Shown: positions 36,141 through 46,404, numbered from the stretch's first letter. The stretch is 64,000 bases of DNA from Nostoc sp. UHCC 0702 (GCA_017164015.1 CP071065.1:2198501-2262500); one strand, 5' to 3'. Translations and numbers: made by a program. The notes: generated by a model from the letters alone, not told the origin.

Positions 36141-37502
36141 TCATCCTTCAACTTTTGTCTGTTCAATAATTAGATGGGAGTTAGTGCCACCAAAACCAAA
36201 AGCACTTAAAGCTGCGTGTTTAGTTGTTGTATTCGGCCATGGCGTTGGAGTTCGCACAATCTTGTCAGCAGAAATGGCATTATTTTCTGAACCGAGAGGT
36301 TCATTGACATTAATAGTCGGTGGAATAACATCACCAGACATACTCAGAATCGTTTTAGCCAAGCTAACCATACCCGCAGCAACTAACAAGTGCCCAACAT
36401 TAGCTTTAGTAGAACCAATTAATGGTGCTGCTTGGTGTTGTCCAAAAAATGTTTCTATGGAGTTAAATTCAGTAGTGTCTCCCAACAAAGTGCCGGTAGC
36501 ATGACACTCCATATAATCAATAGCTTGGGGAGAAAGTTGTGCCTCCTGATAGGCTCGTTCAAAAGCTAGTATTTGCCCTTTTGAATTAGGGCTGAGAGAA
36601 TGCTTACCTTTACCATCATTAGAAAGTCCGTTACCGCAAACGGTGGCTAAAATTTTATCGCCATCTCTGATGGCATCGCTATATCGTTTTAGCACAACCA
36701 TCCCAATACCTTCGGATGTAATTAATCCTCTGGATGCTTTATCTAAAGGACAGCTAACACCGTTTTCTGGATAACCTTGTATTCCAGAAAAGAACATTCG
36801 TAAAAACAGCGGATCAGAACAACTAATTGCACCAGCTAGCATCAAATCAGCTTTACCAGACCACAGGTAATGAGATGCCATTTTAATAGCATAAAACGAT
36901 GAAGAACAGGCTGCATCTATACAAAAATGAGTACTAGATAAAGAAAGAGCTTGGGCAATTAATGCAGCAGGAAAACCACAGACCATTGCATTGTATGGGG
37001 ATGCTTTGGTGGTTGTTGGTAAAGCTGATAAATGGAAATCTTGGTCTTGTAAAAGTTCTGCGATCGCAGGGTCAATGGTTTGCCGATAAATTGGCGCAAC
37101 TAATTGATTTGATAGCTTTGTAGGTAAAGATAAAGCACCTAAAATTACGCCACATTTTGAGAGGATATTTCTGTTTCCCCAATAACCACTCTGCACAATT
37201 GCTTGCTTGGCAGCATAAAGTGACCATTTAAAGGTGTTGTCTAAGCTTTGTACAAATTCTGCTGGTAGATTGTATTCACTGGCATCAAATTTAAAGTTGC
37301 GAATGAATCCTCCTCGGAGGAAGTAAATTTTCTCTGGTTGACCTTTAATTGGGTCGTAAAATATTGCAGGGTCTACGCCCATTTCTTCGACGGTTACAGA
37401 TGATGTCGAATCTTTTGCTTGGGTAAGATTCTGCCAAAATTGCTCGGGGTTGTTAGCATCAGGAAAGAGACATGATAATCCGATGATGGCTATTTTTTCC
37501 AC
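36141..37502 (-). CDS. hglD: beta-ketoacyl synthase HglD
   Basis: This stand-alone 453-residue ketosynthase has the complete triad Cys199 (DAACSSSF), His334 (ECHATGT) and His371 (KANVGHLLVAAG). KS domains condense the growing acyl chain with malonyl-ACP. It ends FGFGGTNSHLIIEQT like normal KS proteins and has no fused AT or ACP, so it must use HglE's carriers. It probably pairs with the inactive KS of HglC, or replaces one KS cycle. The gap of 276 bp before hglC contains a palindrome and MITE copy 1. Confidence 0.9.
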   Translation of the reverse strand: MEKIAIIGLSCLFPDANNPEQFWQNLTQAKDSTSSVTVEEMGVDPAIFYDPIKGQPEKIYFLRGGFIRNFKFDASEYNLPAEFVQSLDNTFKWSLYAAKQAIVQSGYWGNRNILSKCGVILGALSLPTKLSNQLVAPIYRQTIDPAIAELLQDQDFHLSALPTTTKASPYNAMVCGFPAALIAQALSLSSTHFCIDAACSSSFYAIKMASHYLWSGKADLMLAGAISCSDPLFLRMFFSGIQGYPENGVSCPLDKASRGLITSEGIGMVVLKRYSDAIRDGDKILATVCGNGLSNDGKGKHSLSPNSKGQILAFERAYQEAQLSPQAIDYMECHATGTLLGDTTEFNSIETFFGQHQAAPLIGSTKANVGHLLVAAGMVSLAKTILSMSGDVIPPTINVNEPLGSENNAISADKIVRTPTPWPNTTTKHAALSAFGFGGTNSHLIIEQTKVEG

Positions 37503-38070
37503 TACTGATTCCTCGTTGGGGTATTAGGTGACAGGGCAATTTTTCAGGGCAGCCAGAAGGATTTACGCTCCCTAAATTAAACGGTATTTACGCGGTTCCC
37601 CAAACTTCAAAGGATTACGGTGGGTGTTGCACGGGCAGAGATGTCAGCTACTTCTGTCTCACTGCAAGAATACCTAATTTTTTGTCTCACGCAGAGGCGC
37701 AAAGAGCGCAAAGAAAATAGGTAATGTTTTGGTGAGAAGGGAGTAGATATAATATCAGCTTATTATAGCAATCCTAAATGATTTATGAAGTTACGATACT
37801 TTTTTTCTCGCTGTGTCTTGTATGTTCTACTGAAGTACATCAGCAGCGGCTCTGCTACTTTAGACTTCTCTGTATTTGTTTTTTAAAGAATCTAATTTCA
37901 CAACTTCAATAGGACTGCTATAGCTGAATAATCGTGAGTAATTACTTAACGTTAATTCGACAAGTTTTGTATTGACCTCTCCCCCAACCCCTCTCCTACG
38001 AGGAGAGGGGAGTAAAAACCTGATTTTTCTGTTGTTCCTGGGGGTTAGGGGGTGAGGTTTATCTAACCGT
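37503..38070. other. intergenic region between hglG and hglD
   Basis: About 570 bp without a recognised gene. A hairpin at roughly 37978-38060 (CTCCCCCAACCCCTCTCC and the complementary GGGGTTAGGGGGTGAGG) and an ACGCAGAGGCGCAAAGAG repeat near 37690 are interspersed types. A separate promoter for hglD is possible but none is identifiable. Confidence 0.4.
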
Positions 38071-39804
38071 TTACTTACGTTTGTGTAAGTTCATAGGTGC
38101 AATAACGGCTTTAGCTCCTAAGATGCGTGAGTAAATTTTTCCTTCAGCATCGTGGAGGAAGAAGTTAGCGGTTACACCGGTGGCTGTTTTAGCCTCGACT
38201 TCGCAAGAAACATAAAAGGGTGCGTTGCACGGTACGGTTCTAAATTGTTCGGAATGTGTTAATTGTCCTGGTAAACAAACTTCTTGATGAAAATGGTTCA
38301 ACCAAATCCATAAGGCTTGTGTACTCAAGTCTGTTGTGTAGGGATTGTGCCATTGTACTGGGAATTGTCCTTGTTGTTTGGCTGTGATTTCTTGCCAAAA
38401 ACATTCGATGGTAATTTTTGTGGGATTAATATTCAAGACTCGGACTATTTTCTGAAAGGCTGGGCCATGAAATAGTGATGAATCACCGTTTTGATAAAAG
38501 TCTTTGCCTGTAGTAGTGATGATGTGATCTTCGGTCAGGTTCACGGCTTCATAAATGGGAACCTCTGGCAATTTTCGCACTATTTTTATTTGTGCTTTGT
38601 AATGAAAATGAGTTTTACCTGTGGTGGTATTACTCAATATTGTAGTTTCAAATTCAACAAACTCAGACTCGGTTTTGGCAATTTCTTGTATTTCTAAAAT
38701 ATGTTCTTTAGGTGAGTTTTCACTAAAGGTAATTCCTTTCAAAACTTTGAAATCTTTGCAACGTAAATAGGTGTAACCTGGATAAAGTTCTTCACAGGCG
38801 TTTATCATCCAGGACATGGCACAGGTAGCTGGTAATACTGGTGAACCTGCAAGCGTATGATCGTGTAAAAAGGGATTGGCTTCTACTGTCATCCGGCGAC
38901 GGATGCGATAGCTTCGCAGTTGTTGATCTAAAGGTGCTGGTGGTCGAATGGTGGGACTACCAATCACAACTTGTGTGGTTGCATGATGAGCAGGATGCAG
39001 TTCGTTGACTAGCATTTGTGTGCCGGCTTCTACGGGAATAATGTCAATTCCCCGTTCGGCAAATGCTTTTTTGAGTTCTGGTGTCACCATACCACTATCC
39101 CATCCTCCCCAATTAATTGCAACTACGTGGCATTGAGGATATTGTTGCTTGATTAAATGGGCTGATTTGTTGAGAATTTCGTTAGCGATCGCATAATCAG
39201 ATTGTCCCTGATTACCGTAAAAGCCGCTGACGGATGAGAATAATACTAAATGCTCTAGTTGATTGGGATTGACACAATTCAGTAAGTTCTCTAAGCCTTG
39301 CACTTTGGCGGTATAAACTTTTTCAAAATCTTGGTCGGTTTTCTTTTCAATCAATTTATCGGCTAAATTGCCGGCACCGTGGATAATGCCTGTAATTGTT
39401 CCTGTGCGTGCAACGGCAGTGGCTAATTTGGTTTGTAAATCTGTAACGTTTGTAACATCAACGCTGATATATTCTGCTTTTGCTCCTGTTTGTTGAATTG
39501 CTGCCAAGGTATTTTTGATTTCTCGGCTGGAAGCAATTTTGTTATATATCTTTTGTACGCTCATGGGTGTGGGCTTCTCTCCTTGAGAAAGCAAATTTTC
39601 CATGATGCGTTTTTTTAATGCTGATTCTTCAACACAATCTCGGACAAAATCTGGCTCGTTTTCGAGGATTTCTGAACGACCGAGGAGGATGAATGTAGAA
39701 GGTTGATGTTGTGCCATTTTGATAGCACATTGAGCGGTAATTCCTTTGGCACCGCCACTGATGAGAAAGACTGATGAGGGGCGAACCTGGGTTTGTGTGG
39801 TCAT
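38071..39804 (-). CDS. hglG: HglG: catalytic half of a ketoreductase plus dehydratase
   Basis: This 577-residue protein starts with the NADPH-binding catalytic KR subdomain (ISGGAKGITAQCAIKMA at 15-31, IIHGAGNLADKLIEKK, and SSVSGFYGNQGQSDYAIANE with the active Tyr). After about residue 285 comes a hotdog-type polyketide dehydratase (FLHDHTLAGSPVLPATC with the catalytic His, then SLFHGPAFQKI). The structural half of the KR is absent here but present at the C-terminus of HglE, so the two proteins must assemble to make a whole KR. It removes the beta-keto oxygen in each elongation cycle. Lies 585 bp downstream of hglE. Confidence 0.87.
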   Translation of the reverse strand: MTTQTQVRPSSVFLISGGAKGITAQCAIKMAQHQPSTFILLGRSEILENEPDFVRDCVEESALKKRIMENLLSQGEKPTPMSVQKIYNKIASSREIKNTLAAIQQTGAKAEYISVDVTNVTDLQTKLATAVARTGTITGIIHGAGNLADKLIEKKTDQDFEKVYTAKVQGLENLLNCVNPNQLEHLVLFSSVSGFYGNQGQSDYAIANEILNKSAHLIKQQYPQCHVVAINWGGWDSGMVTPELKKAFAERGIDIIPVEAGTQMLVNELHPAHHATTQVVIGSPTIRPPAPLDQQLRSYRIRRRMTVEANPFLHDHTLAGSPVLPATCAMSWMINACEELYPGYTYLRCKDFKVLKGITFSENSPKEHILEIQEIAKTESEFVEFETTILSNTTTGKTHFHYKAQIKIVRKLPEVPIYEAVNLTEDHIITTTGKDFYQNGDSSLFHGPAFQKIVRVLNINPTKITIECFWQEITAKQQGQFPVQWHNPYTTDLSTQALWIWLNHFHQEVCLPGQLTHSEQFRTVPCNAPFYVSCEVEAKTATGVTANFFLHDAEGKIYSRILGAKAVIAPMNLHKRK

Positions 39805-39949
39805 ACTATTTAAGTTGGGAAATTTTGGATTTGGGCGTTGCGGATTTTAGCACGCAGAGACGCAGAGGCGCAGAGAGAAAGATTGAGTTTTGGTGTTCTA
39901 GTAGTAGTCTGTTAGACTAACCACAATATCCGCACTAACCCAAAGCTGC

Positions 39950-40000
39950 GCTTTTGCTCCCCTCCCTGCACGCGGGGAGGGGTTGGGGGTGGGGTGCGTT
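39950..40000. repeat. GC-rich hairpin repeat
   Basis: GCTCCCCTCCCTGCACGCGGGGAGGGG forms a stem; it is related to the hairpin at 5-28 and lies between hglE and hglG. Confidence 0.6.
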
Positions 40001-40032
40001 GATTATGGGTAATTTAGCAGACATCATATAGT

Positions 40033-40191
40033 TATATCAAGTTCGGCTAATTACTTACGATCTAGTCGGTTTGCTTGGTAATAGGTAATGGGTAATGGGT
40101 AATAGGTAATACTCAAAACCAATTACCAATTCCCAATTCCCAATTACCGACCTCCACAGATATCATAAGTGTTTAAACGGACATGATGTTA
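40033..40191. repeat. MITE copy 2, interior inverted relative to copy 1
   Basis: The flanks match copy 1 (35934-36092) almost base for base and in the same orientation, but the interior 40077-40127 is the exact reverse complement of 35985-36035. Total length is the same, 159 bp. Confidence 0.88.
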
Positions 40192-40371
40192 CTGGCTGGA
40201 TTTGAGAGGGGGAAGCTTAGGGAGTGGGGGAAGTTCGGGTAGAGGAGATAGAGGAGGTAGAGAAGGTGGTGGTGAAAGCTCTGGTACACTCTTGGGAAGA
40301 GATATAGGAGGGAATTCTGGTAGGGGAGGGAATTCTGGTAGAGGGGGTAACTCTGGTAAAAGTTCTTCCAT
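40189..40371 (-). CDS. possible 60-residue Pro/Leu-rich peptide directly after hglE
   Basis: ATG 40371 lies 18 bp after the hglE stop and is preceded by GAGGGGGAA, a good ribosome-binding site. The product is little else than PPLPEFPPLPEL-like repeats and would adopt a polyproline helix. The DNA is a short-period tandem repeat (GGGAATTCTGGTAGA units), so the open frame may just reflect repeat purine/pyrimidine bias. It is not conserved in anything I know. Kept as a low-confidence gene because of its position in the operon. Confidence 0.25.
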   Translation of the reverse strand: MEELLPELPPLPEFPPLPEFPPISLPKSVPELSPPPSLPPLSPLPELPPLPKLPPLKSSQ

Positions 40372-40389
40372 TAGTTCCCCCTCATCCCG

Positions 40390-43300
40390 TTACTTCTCAA
40401 AGGAAGTAGTAAGGGTGACGCGTCCCTGTGAACCGTAAGCAACTTCGCTAATGTAGAGATTAGGATCATGAAGCTCAGCAATAATGTGTTGGGCTGAGAG
40501 TTGGGCGTCCAAAGTGGGACTTAAATCAATTGCACGAGCAAACACTTTGGGCCATTCCCATCTCAGCGTTTTAACTAATCCAAATAAACCAGCAGCGATC
40601 GCCCCAAAGTTGGTATTATGCTCAAAGCCAAAGGCTCCATCTAAGTGAGTCACGGTGAGGAAACAACTACGTTGGTAACGGGCTGCTTCGTTGAGGGTTT
40701 TCTTGAGGTGTTTGGCCATGAAGAAGACGTGCTTAACTATGGCTTTGTCCTGTTCTAAGTAAGCAATTGTGCTGATGTGGCTTGTCTGGAATGCTGGGTG
40801 AATGTGGATGAATGCCCCAATGGTGCCGAAGTTAGTCGCGATCGCTGATAATTTGTGTTGGAGTAGTTCTTCACTCATATCTGCTAGGGTGATGCGATTA
40901 ACTCCGGCTGGTAAGGGCGATTGTTGCGGGATGAGCGATTGGGGGAAGCTTAAAACTACTACTTTCCAACCGCGTTCTACTAAGGTTTTCGCTACTTGGG
41001 AGGTGGTGAGGGAACCATCATCAGTAATTAAACTGATGTGTCCCTCTGGTAAAGTGAAATCTAAACTATCGGGTGGTGGCAGGAATTTGAGTTTGGCTGG
41101 ACGCCGCCCCACGTTACCGATTATCTGGACTGGCTGGAAGTCAAACTGTGGCTGAGACTTTTTTTTTTCACCTCCAACTAACTGCTGGAGATAATCAACT
41201 ATTTGCCCGATGGTGCGGAGTTCTCCCAGTTCTTCGATGTTTGGCTTGGGTAGGTTGGGGTACATTTCTTGCATCGTCCCCAAAATTTCTACCCGTTTGA
41301 TGGAGTCAATGCCTAAGTCGGCTTCCATATCCATGTCTAGTTCCAGCATCTCTACTGGGTAGCCAGTTTTCTCGCTGGTGATGGCTAGGAGAGTTTGACC
41401 TAAGTCTGCATACTCATTGCTAGCTGTTTGTTCCATCTCTGTAATGACTGGGGTAACAACTGGCTCAGGTGCAGTCACTAATGTTGCCCCGGCTGGAGCT
41501 ACAATTGTCATCTGCGGTGCATCTTGTAGTTCGTTAATGGCGATTTCTACAGAGACACTTCTAGAAGCGTGGGTTTGCAGATATTCGACAACTTGCCCGA
41601 TGGTACGTTTTTCTGCCAGTTCTTCTAAGTTTGGCTTGGGTAAATCGGGATACATCTCTTGTAATGCTCCCAGAATTTCTACCCGTTTGATGGAATCAAT
41701 ACCTAAGTCGGCTTCCATATCCATGTCTAGTTCCAACATCTCCACTGGGTAGCCAGTTTTGTCGCTGGTGATGGCTAACAGATTTTTACCCAAGTCAGCG
41801 ACATCAATGTTGGGAACAGCTATGGGTGCAGTAATTGTGAGTGCAGGTTCAGGGTTAGATTCTACAGCGTTAGGTGTGCTAATTTTAACTACTACTTCTG
41901 GCTGAGGCTCTACCACAGGAGCAGGTATGGCTACAGGCTCAGGCTGAATTTCCCAAACTGGAGATACAGGTGCTTCAGTAACCTTAACTACGGGCTGCTG
42001 TACAGGTTCCGGCTGGCTTTCGACTATTTTAGCCGTGGGGGGTACGGGTGCTTCGGTGACGGGTGTAGCGATGGTGAAAGGTACAAACTGGCGATCGCTT
42101 ACTTGATTGGCTGGTGTTTGGGCTAATTCCGTAGTTACCTCTTCTGAAAGTAACTGCGAATACTCTTGCTGGATGAGTTGGAAAAAGTTTCTCGCGTATT
42201 CTATCTGTTCTTGCAGATATTGCTCGTGAATGCGTAGGGTTTCACCTTGTTGGGCGTGAAACTGCATCATGCTGCGTTCTACGCTTTCCATGACAACTTG
42301 CTTGAGTTGTGCTGTTTCTGTGGAAGATTTAGTATTAGCAAACAAAGCATGTTGCTGTTGCATCAGTTGGAAAAATGTTTTAGTGTATTCCGTCTGATGG
42401 TTGAGGTAAGTGCCGTGGGCTTGTAAATTCTCAGCTTGATTTTGCTGAAACTTTGTTAATAGGTACTCTAAACTTTCTAGTACCCTTTGGAATTTTATAG
42501 CTTTTTCTGGTGTTGTTTGCATCTTCGATTCCTGGGCTAGTTGATGTGAAAAGGACGCAGGATTCATTTCAGGTAGGGGGGATGGGGGAGATGGGGGAGA
42601 TGAGGGGGATGAGGGAGTTACTACTGCATCTCGCCCATTTCCGTTTCTAGATGCGGAGGAATTAGTATTATTTGAAAGTTCAACGAGAGTGGGTGCAACA
42701 TGTCCGTTACTCTCTTTTACTGCTGGAATTGCTGCCACAGTTTCAGTAAATTCAGGGGTGGAATTGTTTGATAAAGCAGCAGGTAAACTAACTTTATGTC
42801 CATCTTGCAAAGCGAGAGCAAAGGCATTTTTGGTTTTTTCCGAGCGATAGTTGATGCCGTTTAAACGTACATTCAACGCCTTCTTTTGCTCAGTTGCAGG
42901 TAGTGCAGGTGGTACTTCATAGGGGTCGAGGTTTTTCAAAGGCAAACCAAGTACGCGTAACTGTACAACTGCTTCTCGCAAAGAGCGATCGCTATTCTTT
43001 TGGGTGCTGGGGTTCAAGGCAACGGTGATGTGGGGGCGATCGCCTAGGGTATCTTTCACTAAGTTGGAAAGAATTTTCCTCGGCCCAAATTCCACGAAGC
43101 AGTAACCACCTGCTGCATAGATATTTTCAATTTCCTGTTTAAACAGCACCGAGTTGGAGAGGTGGCTTTCCAGGATTTTTTGAATACCTTGGGGTTCTTT
43201 GGGATAGGGCTTGGCGGTGACGTTGCTGAAAACGGGGATTTGGGGAGTTTTGAAACCAACGGACTTAGTAGCGATCGCAAAGGATTTTTGAGCGAAGGCA

Positions 43301-45804
43301 ATCAGTGATGTATGGAAGGCTGCGGACACGGGTAATAATACAGCAGCGCATCCTTGGTCGTGCAATGTCTGCCGGACTTTAGCAATTTCTGCGGTGGGCC
43401 CTGCGACGACAATTTGTGTCGGAGAATTGTAGTTAGCGATGGATACTTGCGGATACTGTCTCAGTACTGCTTGTACTTTGCTGATGTCTTCTTTGACAGC
43501 CAGCATACTGCCCGCATCATGATCGGGGTCTTCTGGGGCTGCCATTGCCTGACCTCTAGCTTTGACGAGGAACAAGTAATCTTGGTCACTCAAAACACCC
43601 CCTGCCCACAAAGCTGTTAATTCCCCAAAGCTGTGTCCGGCGACAAAATCTGATTTGAAACCAGCTTGTTGCAATATAGAATAAAGTCCAGCACTCAACA
43701 CTCCAATAGCAGGCTGAGCATATTCTGTGCGTTGCAAGGCAGCAATTTGAGCATTTTTTTCTGCCTCGTCAAACACCGGACGGGGGAAAACTATTTCTGA
43801 TAGCGGTTGCAAATTATCTTTGATTAACAAGCTATCCATGTAGCCATGCAAACGCCGCATCAGGGGGAAGTTCATCACCAGTTCCTGGCCCATCTCCAAA
43901 TATTGCGAACCTTGACCGGAGAATAAAGCCACAACTTTACCGCCCAACTCCATACCAGTGGAACGATAGTAAATTCCTTGGGGATGATCCCAGGATGCTG
44001 CTGACCTCTTGTTTTTCAGCCAGTCGATAGTAATTTGCATCAACTTGCAGGCTTCTTGCACATTCTCGGCGACAAACCCGACTCTGGCTGCAACCACAGG
44101 AATTTCTGCTGATTGGCATTCCTGGACTAATTGGGCATAATGTCTGTCACCGCCATCAGATTGCAACTTACCTAAAATGTCTTCGCATTTACCCAGCAGT
44201 TGTGCAGGGTTGGGGGCAAACAGTACCACCTCACGCGCACTATTATGTAAACGGTAAGCACGGTTTTGTTCGCTTTCGTGTTCTTCCAAAACGACGTGAT
44301 AGTTAGTACCACCGAAGCCGAAAGAACTTACGCCGGCACGTCTTGGGGCTTCACCTTCCGCACGAATCCAAGGTCTAGTTTCCGTATTCAAATAAAATGC
44401 GGAATTTTGAATGTTGAGTTTGGGGTTAGGCTCGGTAATGTTGATTGTGGCTGGTAAGATTTTGTGATGCAGTGCCAAAGCTGTTTTAATCAAGCTTGCC
44501 GCACCCGCAGCCGCTTTTGTATGCCCGATTTGTGATTTGACGCTACCCAAAGCGATATGCTGTCTTTTTGAGTCATGTTCGCCAAAAAAGTCTCTTAAAG
44601 AGCCGAATTCGGTGGGGTCGCCTGCCATTGTGCCAGTACCGTGTGCTTCCATTAAGCCAACGGTGGCGGGAGAGAAACCGGCATCTTCATAAGCACGTTC
44701 TAAGGCTTTGACTTGACCTTCTTTACGAGGGGCATAAATACTCTTGTAGCGTCCATCGCTAGAGGTACCGATGCCTTTGATAACTGCATAAATTTTGTCG
44801 TTGTCGCGTTCGGCATCTTCTAGGCGTTTGAGGACAATCATCCCGATACCTTCACCCAACATCATCCCATCAGATTTAGCATCGAAGGGTTTGACATTCT
44901 CACTAGGAGAAACTGCCGGTGTTTTGCTGAAGGAGATGTAAGCCATGATGGTGTTGTCGGTGTCTACACCACCAGTCAGCATCATGTCAGAACGATGTTC
45001 TATCAGTTCGCTGATGGCCATTTTTAAAGCGCCGAAGGAACTAGCGCAAGCAGCATCAACTACACAGTTCATCCCGCCGAAGTTCAAGCGGTTGGCAATT
45101 CTACCAGCCACAACGTTAGCCAACATTCCAGGGAAAGCGTTTTCGTCCCACTTGACGTAGGCGCTTTTGATTTTATCAACGATTTTTTTGGTGTCTTCAT
45201 CAGACAAACCGCTGCTTTTGAGAACTTTCTCCCAAATCGGATATTCTAAGCGGGCTGAAAGTGGCATTCCCAATTGCTTGGCCATGGCCACGCCTAAGAT
45301 TACACCCACAGTTTCGCGGTTAAACTCACGAGATTCACCATACCCGGCATCTTCCATTGCCTCTTTTGCAACTACTAAACTTAATAGTTGTGATACATCT
45401 GTTACTTCCAAGATGCTGGGAGGAATGCCAAATTCCATTGGGTTAAAATCAACCTCTGGAATAAACCCGCCTCTTTTACAGTAGGTTTTATCTTCGGGGG
45501 TTCTGGGGTTCGGATCGTAGTAATCTTTGACGCTCCAATGTGTGTCAGGCACATCGGTAATACAGTCAATTTTGTTAACTATATTTTGCCAGTATTCCCG
45601 TAAGTTTCTGGCTTTGGGAAATAGAGACGCCATACCCACAATGGCTATAGGATTTTGTTGTAATTGTCTGTTAATTTTGTTAATTGACATGGGTTTTTCT
45701 GATTTCATTTTTTTCGCCTCTATAAACCGAATCAAATCATTTTCACAATTGTTAATCTGGGCTTCTAACTCCGCCAAGGCAGTATCAATTGAATTAGCAG
45801 ACAT
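40390..45804 (-). CDS. hglE: HglE: heterocyst glycolipid synthase, KS-AT-ACP-ACP-partial KR
   Basis: This 1804-residue PfaA-like megasynthase is first in the operon. KS about 50-510 has Cys253 (DAACASS), His388 (EAHGTGT) and His428 (GHTKAAAG). AT about 622-910 has Ser725 (GHSFGE) and His831. At 1105-1225 two helical repeats recur (EYTKTFFQLMQQQ and EYARNFFQLIQQE). After a Pro/Val/Glu-rich linker come two ACPs with Ser1371 and Ser1501 (both LGIDSIKR). Residues about 1585-1804 are only the structural half of a KR; the catalytic half begins HglG. HglE builds the long chain of heterocyst envelope glycolipids in developing heterocysts. HetI should activate both ACPs. No clear NtcA site was seen upstream. 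Confidence 0.93.
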   Translation of the reverse strand: MSANSIDTALAELEAQINNCENDLIRFIEAKKMKSEKPMSINKINRQLQQNPIAIVGMASLFPKARNLREYWQNIVNKIDCITDVPDTHWSVKDYYDPNPRTPEDKTYCKRGGFIPEVDFNPMEFGIPPSILEVTDVSQLLSLVVAKEAMEDAGYGESREFNRETVGVILGVAMAKQLGMPLSARLEYPIWEKVLKSSGLSDEDTKKIVDKIKSAYVKWDENAFPGMLANVVAGRIANRLNFGGMNCVVDAACASSFGALKMAISELIEHRSDMMLTGGVDTDNTIMAYISFSKTPAVSPSENVKPFDAKSDGMMLGEGIGMIVLKRLEDAERDNDKIYAVIKGIGTSSDGRYKSIYAPRKEGQVKALERAYEDAGFSPATVGLMEAHGTGTMAGDPTEFGSLRDFFGEHDSKRQHIALGSVKSQIGHTKAAAGAASLIKTALALHHKILPATINITEPNPKLNIQNSAFYLNTETRPWIRAEGEAPRRAGVSSFGFGGTNYHVVLEEHESEQNRAYRLHNSAREVVLFAPNPAQLLGKCEDILGKLQSDGGDRHYAQLVQECQSAEIPVVAARVGFVAENVQEACKLMQITIDWLKNKRSAASWDHPQGIYYRSTGMELGGKVVALFSGQGSQYLEMGQELVMNFPLMRRLHGYMDSLLIKDNLQPLSEIVFPRPVFDEAEKNAQIAALQRTEYAQPAIGVLSAGLYSILQQAGFKSDFVAGHSFGELTALWAGGVLSDQDYLFLVKARGQAMAAPEDPDHDAGSMLAVKEDISKVQAVLRQYPQVSIANYNSPTQIVVAGPTAEIAKVRQTLHDQGCAAVLLPVSAAFHTSLIAFAQKSFAIATKSVGFKTPQIPVFSNVTAKPYPKEPQGIQKILESHLSNSVLFKQEIENIYAAGGYCFVEFGPRKILSNLVKDTLGDRPHITVALNPSTQKNSDRSLREAVVQLRVLGLPLKNLDPYEVPPALPATEQKKALNVRLNGINYRSEKTKNAFALALQDGHKVSLPAALSNNSTPEFTETVAAIPAVKESNGHVAPTLVELSNNTNSSASRNGNGRDAVVTPSSPSSPPSPPSPLPEMNPASFSHQLAQESKMQTTPEKAIKFQRVLESLEYLLTKFQQNQAENLQAHGTYLNHQTEYTKTFFQLMQQQHALFANTKSSTETAQLKQVVMESVERSMMQFHAQQGETLRIHEQYLQEQIEYARNFFQLIQQEYSQLLSEEVTTELAQTPANQVSDRQFVPFTIATPVTEAPVPPTAKIVESQPEPVQQPVVKVTEAPVSPVWEIQPEPVAIPAPVVEPQPEVVVKISTPNAVESNPEPALTITAPIAVPNIDVADLGKNLLAITSDKTGYPVEMLELDMDMEADLGIDSIKRVEILGALQEMYPDLPKPNLEELAEKRTIGQVVEYLQTHASRSVSVEIAINELQDAPQMTIVAPAGATLVTAPEPVVTPVITEMEQTASNEYADLGQTLLAITSEKTGYPVEMLELDMDMEADLGIDSIKRVEILGTMQEMYPNLPKPNIEELGELRTIGQIVDYLQQLVGGEKKKSQPQFDFQPVQIIGNVGRRPAKLKFLPPPDSLDFTLPEGHISLITDDGSLTTSQVAKTLVERGWKVVVLSFPQSLIPQQSPLPAGVNRITLADMSEELLQHKLSAIATNFGTIGAFIHIHPAFQTSHISTIAYLEQDKAIVKHVFFMAKHLKKTLNEAARYQRSCFLTVTHLDGAFGFEHNTNFGAIAAGLFGLVKTLRWEWPKVFARAIDLSPTLDAQLSAQHIIAELHDPNLYISEVAYGSQGRVTLTTSFEK

Positions 45805-46125
45805 AGGACATAGACTGTTCTTGAGTACTGTGGATGGTGAAGCAACAGTGATACCATTTGGGATTTTAGATTTTGGATTTTGGATTGGTAAAAAAAGCTA
45901 GTTAATTAATCAGCTTTTGAACGCTCCATCATCGCAATCTTTTCCAATTGGTATAATTTCTGTTGCTTACCAAAAATGAGTTATCTCTTCTTTTAAGCAG
46001 CTAGCTATCCTATCTGCTAAGGCTAAATGCTTTTTTGCAAGCACACACAACACAAGAAGGCTAGAGTATGAAGAATAAAAGTTATAACTTTATACTTCAT
46101 GCTCCTCATTGTATTTCTTCACACT

Positions 46126-46404
46126 TCATACAGCGTTCGACTCTTGATATTGTGGCAGCAGGTCGATAACGTTGTTGAAACTGGTAAAATAGTCTTGGAG
46201 TGCGCTAGCGGCTTGACCAGTAAATTCAATCCATTCGTAATGGCAAATATCTTGGGTAATTGTATCCCACTGGAACAATGAAAACTTAGGAGTAGCTATT
46301 AGGACAGAAACGCTCTTTTCTCCCAAACTAGTTTGATTATCTAGCCTAACTGCAACAACGTAGCTGGTATTAATGACAACGTTCTGTATCTTGATAAATG
46401 CCAT
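46126..46404 (-). CDS. small conserved cyanobacterial protein
   Basis: This 92-residue protein runs from ATG 46404 (MAFIKIQNVVINTSYVVAVRL); a TTG four codons upstream is less likely. It is rich in beta strand (SVSVLIATPKF, DICHYEWIEFTGQAASALQDYF) and ends in an acidic helix. I have seen similar short proteins in Nostocales but know no function. It lies about 320 bp upstream of hglE on the same strand, so it may be transcribed with the operon or share its promoter. Confidence 0.6.
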   Translation of the reverse strand: MAFIKIQNVVINTSYVVAVRLDNQTSLGEKSVSVLIATPKFSLFQWDTITQDICHYEWIEFTGQAASALQDYFTSFNNVIDLLPQYQESNAV

